From: Candidatus Babeliales bacterium
GTDB taxonomy: Bacteria > Babelota > Babeliae > Babelales > Vermiphilaceae
Direction: 5' to 3'
Assembly: GCA_020050795.1 (NCBI GenBank)
Contig: JAGVKD010000014.1
Location: 1 to 64,000, forward strand
DNA length: 64,000 bases
Numbering within the stretch: position 1 is the stretch's first letter; each line of letters starts with the position of its first letter. The notes below the pieces were generated by a model that made no database searches, had not been told where the DNA came from, and worked only from the letters and a program-made list of their open reading frames with translations. Positions 61,592 through 64,000 of the stretch are shown piece by piece. The translations under genes were made by a program, and so were the position numbers.

Positions 61592-61798
61592 AGGGCATCC
61601 TCCCTCTGAAATAAAAAACTGGAAAAATACTAATTTTTGCTATGACCCTAGAAAACCAAAACCCATGGCGGTCCAAATAGCGTATCCTAATAATCCTGAT
61701 GTTTGTTTTTTCTCTATAGACTGGATTTGCCAGAAAATGCTCCACGAGGAGCTATAAGATGGCGGCCCTTAGTGGACCTATTTCTTAACCAAAGTATC

Positions 61799-61852
61799 AC
61801 ATTCGGATTCAGTTTACAACGCATACAAACCGCTTTTTCCGAGCTGGGGATT
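61799..61852. repeat. dispersed repeat R1, copy 3
   Basis: CATTCGGATTCAGTTTACAA through CCGAGCTGGGG, ending 17 bases before the stop codon (on the minus strand, just after the stop) of the ankyrin-WD40 gene. Confidence 0.75.
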
Positions 61853-61868
61853 CCTCAAAGCTAACGCA

Positions 61869-63941
61869 TCAAATATTATTTAAAACTTTTTCTTTTGCCC
61901 AATCCCATGCGCGTTGATACCACCAAGAGGTTGATGGAGGGGTTGAGGGAAAAAGAAACTCAGTTGCATAGGGATTCAAATTTCGTTTTAGATATTCAGG
62001 AAGATCGACCAGATTTTTAATGTCATTCTTAATTATATAAACAACAATTTGGGCTGTTGCAAGATCGAGCCTATTAAGATCAATCAATTGCCATAGTTTC
62101 ACGCCACCATATGCTGCAACCATAATCTTATCATCAGGAGTAAATGCAATAGCATCAACTAGCCCCTCATGCTTAATAAGCGGTTGAAGATTCATGTTTG
62201 GTTGATTTCTCCATAAACTTAATTCATGACGTGATCCAGTTGCAATTAGTTTACCATCAGGACTGAATGTTATAGCCGTGACCTCACCAGTCGCCTGACT
62301 CGTCTGAGTCTTGAACATAGTAAGTAGTTGAGGTTGCTGAATTTTTGTAATATCCCATAATTCAATGTACCCATAGGTCGATCCAAGCACAATCTGCCTG
62401 CCATCGGGGCTAAATGCGATAATGTTCCAAAGACCGGCATACATAAGTTTCTGAGCCCAAGTAGTTTGAAAAGTAGAAACTAGCTTAGGTTCTTTGTTTT
62501 CTATAATATTCCATATGCTTATCTTGCCAGCCATTCCTCCTCTTGTTGTTGTAACAATCATTTTGCTATCAGGACTAAATCTTATAGCGCAGGGATCATT
62601 ATAATTTTGGTTTGGTAACGTGGCAAACAATGTTGGATGTTCAATATGTTCAATATTCCATAATGCCACCCTATCTCTTATTATAGCGGCAATCATTTTG
62701 CCATTGGGACTGAATATAATACGTTGGACCTGCTCGCCATGATTGAACCAAGCAATTGACTGGGGATGATTACTCGGTTCATTCTTCCATAATCTGATGC
62801 CTCCATAAGCAGCATCCGCTGTAGCGATACTCAAACCATCGGGACTAAATGCTACTCCTCCCTGCTGATCAAATGAAGCAAATGGCAACAAGAAGCCAAA
62901 AGGTTTATTCTCAAATAATCTGACCCTATAAACTGCTCGATTCGCAGTCGCAATTCTTTTGAGATCAGGACTAAATATGCAATCAAATTCATTAACCCCC
63001 GGGCTCCAAAGATATACATTTTTATCCAAATGATTGGTAATTAAAGTGCGATCAGTAATCAAATATGATGTCCCACCATTGATAATTGCTAGCTGACGAT
63101 CTCTAGACAATCTATCGAGAAAGTCTCTTTTGTATTTTTCATAGCCGGACTCTGTTCTGAGCTTTGCAAGGTCGGTAGTAAATACATCATCTGACTCAGA
63201 CACAGTTTCATATCTACCTTGTTCTTGACTAGCTGGCGTAATGACAGGAGCTTGTGCCTCGGCTTTAATTTTGACAGCGGGCATTTGTTCCCTTGCCGGA
63301 TTATATTTTTGTTTCGTAAGTTGAACAGCAGATTTTGCAGCTTGGTTTTTTGCTGGGGTTAATATAAAAACAAGTGGCTCTAATTTAAGTTTTCTAGCCC
63401 AGTATAACGCTGTTTTTCCTTCCAAATCCTGCAGCATAGGATCCGCACCCTTTGAAAGGAGAAGCTTAATTAAGGCTGTAGCCTTTTTAACAGACATTTG
63501 TGGTCTTTTTTTCTTCACAGATCCTTGGGTCATCCGCACAGCCCACAGCAAAGGAGTTCTGCCTCGATACGAATCCTGGGCATTAACATCAGCTCCGCGA
63601 TCAATAAGCAAGGTGACAACGTCAATATTTCCGCTCATCACAGCCACATGCAAAGAAGTTAGTCCATCCTTATTAGCCAAGCCAACTTGTGCCCCACTAT
63701 CCAAAAGCATTTTGCAAATGATCGAATTTCCACGACTAGCTGCAACAGATAGCGCAGTGTTTCCAAGCCTATCCTGAGCATTAACATCAACATTCTCTGC
63801 TAGTAGTTTTTGTACTAATTCTTCTTGGTGACTCGCAGCAGCTTCTATTAAGGGGTTCTTCGGGCGCTCCTGCTCCATCCCATTGGAGCAGACAAAAAAT
63901 AGCGAAAGCGAGAGCGCTAAAATGTATTTATGAAACTTCAT
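61869..63941 (-). CDS. exported ankyrin-WD40 repeat protein
   Basis: A 690-residue protein. The leader MKFHKYILALSLSLFFVCS ends NGMEQE. Ankyrin repeats fill about residues 27-195 (ADVNAQDSYRGRTPLLWAV and others), then a charged linker. From about 280 to 640 there are seven or eight WD40/PD40-like blades with repeated FSPDGKLIATGS-type elements. Both halves bind proteins, and the combination with a signal peptide points to a secreted host-interaction protein. AAGGTGG lies before the ATG; the frame could begin 17 codons earlier but then the leader would be buried. Confidence 0.82.
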   Translation of the reverse strand: MKFHKYILALSLSLFFVCSNGMEQERPKNPLIEAAASHQEELVQKLLAENVDVNAQDRLGNTALSVAASRGNSIICKMLLDSGAQVGLANKDGLTSLHVAVMSGNIDVVTLLIDRGADVNAQDSYRGRTPLLWAVRMTQGSVKKKRPQMSVKKATALIKLLLSKGADPMLQDLEGKTALYWARKLKLEPLVFILTPAKNQAAKSAVQLTKQKYNPAREQMPAVKIKAEAQAPVITPASQEQGRYETVSESDDVFTTDLAKLRTESGYEKYKRDFLDRLSRDRQLAIINGGTSYLITDRTLITNHLDKNVYLWSPGVNEFDCIFSPDLKRIATANRAVYRVRLFENKPFGFLLPFASFDQQGGVAFSPDGLSIATADAAYGGIRLWKNEPSNHPQSIAWFNHGEQVQRIIFSPNGKMIAAIIRDRVALWNIEHIEHPTLFATLPNQNYNDPCAIRFSPDSKMIVTTTRGGMAGKISIWNIIENKEPKLVSTFQTTWAQKLMYAGLWNIIAFSPDGRQIVLGSTYGYIELWDITKIQQPQLLTMFKTQTSQATGEVTAITFSPDGKLIATGSRHELSLWRNQPNMNLQPLIKHEGLVDAIAFTPDDKIMVAAYGGVKLWQLIDLNRLDLATAQIVVYIIKNDIKNLVDLPEYLKRNLNPYATEFLFPSTPPSTSWWYQRAWDWAKEKVLNNI

Positions 63942-64000
63942 TAATGGCCCACCTTCTCTTTTTTTGATTCTTCTCATTACTTTCTTCAGCATGGAGAAAC

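Noticed and set aside
1-64000. CRISPR array, prophage, insertion sequence or replication origin
   Set aside because: No regular spacer-repeat array, integrase, transposase, phage structural gene or DnaA-box cluster was seen. dnaE alone is not evidence of an origin.

Overview
The window is a gene-dense, AT-leaning bacterial chromosome segment. Core genes (dnaE, pheS, prfA, rpmE, pyrG, galU, ppsA, yebC, yicC) alternate with many short, lineage-restricted genes whose products start with signal peptides. Several features suggest a diderm, host-associated bacterium with a reduced genome: large outer-membrane-type beta-barrel proteins, secreted ankyrin, WD40 and phospholipase-D proteins, a nucleoside transporter, a branched-chain amino acid carrier, and many normally cytosolic enzymes preceded by export signals. 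The best guess is Candidatus Dependentiae (TM6/Babeliae), intracellular bacteria of amoebae and other protists. This rests on gene style and is not proven.

Layout. 1-6.6 kb: yebC-yicC, dnaE and small exported proteins. 6.5-8.8 kb: tRNA-Phe(GAA) divergent from pheS, then galU. 9-10 kb: three small exported proteins. 10-20.5 kb: ppsA, brnQ, two exported proteins of unknown function, pyrG, a CNT nucleoside transporter, prfA and rpmE. 20.6-24.9 kb: a possible structured RNA, then a three-gene unit of exported AAA ATPase, exported multidomain toxin-like protein and a small cytosolic probable immunity protein, followed by a RelB/YafQ toxin-antitoxin pair. 24.8-28.4 kb: ABC exporter, exported D-amino-acid-oxidase-like protein and exported MazG-like protein. 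28.5-34 kb: small exported proteins, cupin, a DUF1622-adenosine deaminase-Ogt-acetyltransferase operon, an exported GNAT and an exported P-loop kinase-like protein. 34-40 kb: a large outer-membrane protein, a PBP4-type D,D-carboxypeptidase and a DUF1328 microprotein. 40-49.5 kb: exported PLP enzyme and methyltransferase, HAD phosphatase, PLD-ankyrin protein, FAD oxidoreductase, a second PLD protein and a hydrolase-like protein. 49.6-51 kb: an AT-rich pair of zinc-finger membrane protein and HEPN-like protein. 51-54 kb: an operon of FMN reductase, BadF-type sugar kinase, Cys-rich protein and MurQ, every product with an export signal. 54-64 kb: YVTN beta-propeller, outer-membrane protein, AAA ATPase, beta-CASP nuclease, exported EEP-family phosphodiesterase, two microproteins, BI-1 and a secreted ankyrin-WD40 protein.

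How the genes fit together. The secreted set looks like an interface with a host or with prey bacteria inside a host. Enzymes for peptidoglycan-derived sugars (kinase, MurQ) and D-amino acids (DacB, DAAO-like, D-cysteine-desulfhydrase-like), a purine deaminase, phosphodiesterases and repeat proteins all carry N-terminal export signals. Several need ATP, which is not expected in the periplasm. Fourteen signal peptides end in a small residue directly followed by Met and usually a charged residue. Transcription units commonly end in a strikingly similar hairpin (AAACCCGG...CCGGGTTT), and one copy carries an inserted GC-rich imperfect palindrome. Two dispersed repeat families mark gene starts and gene ends.
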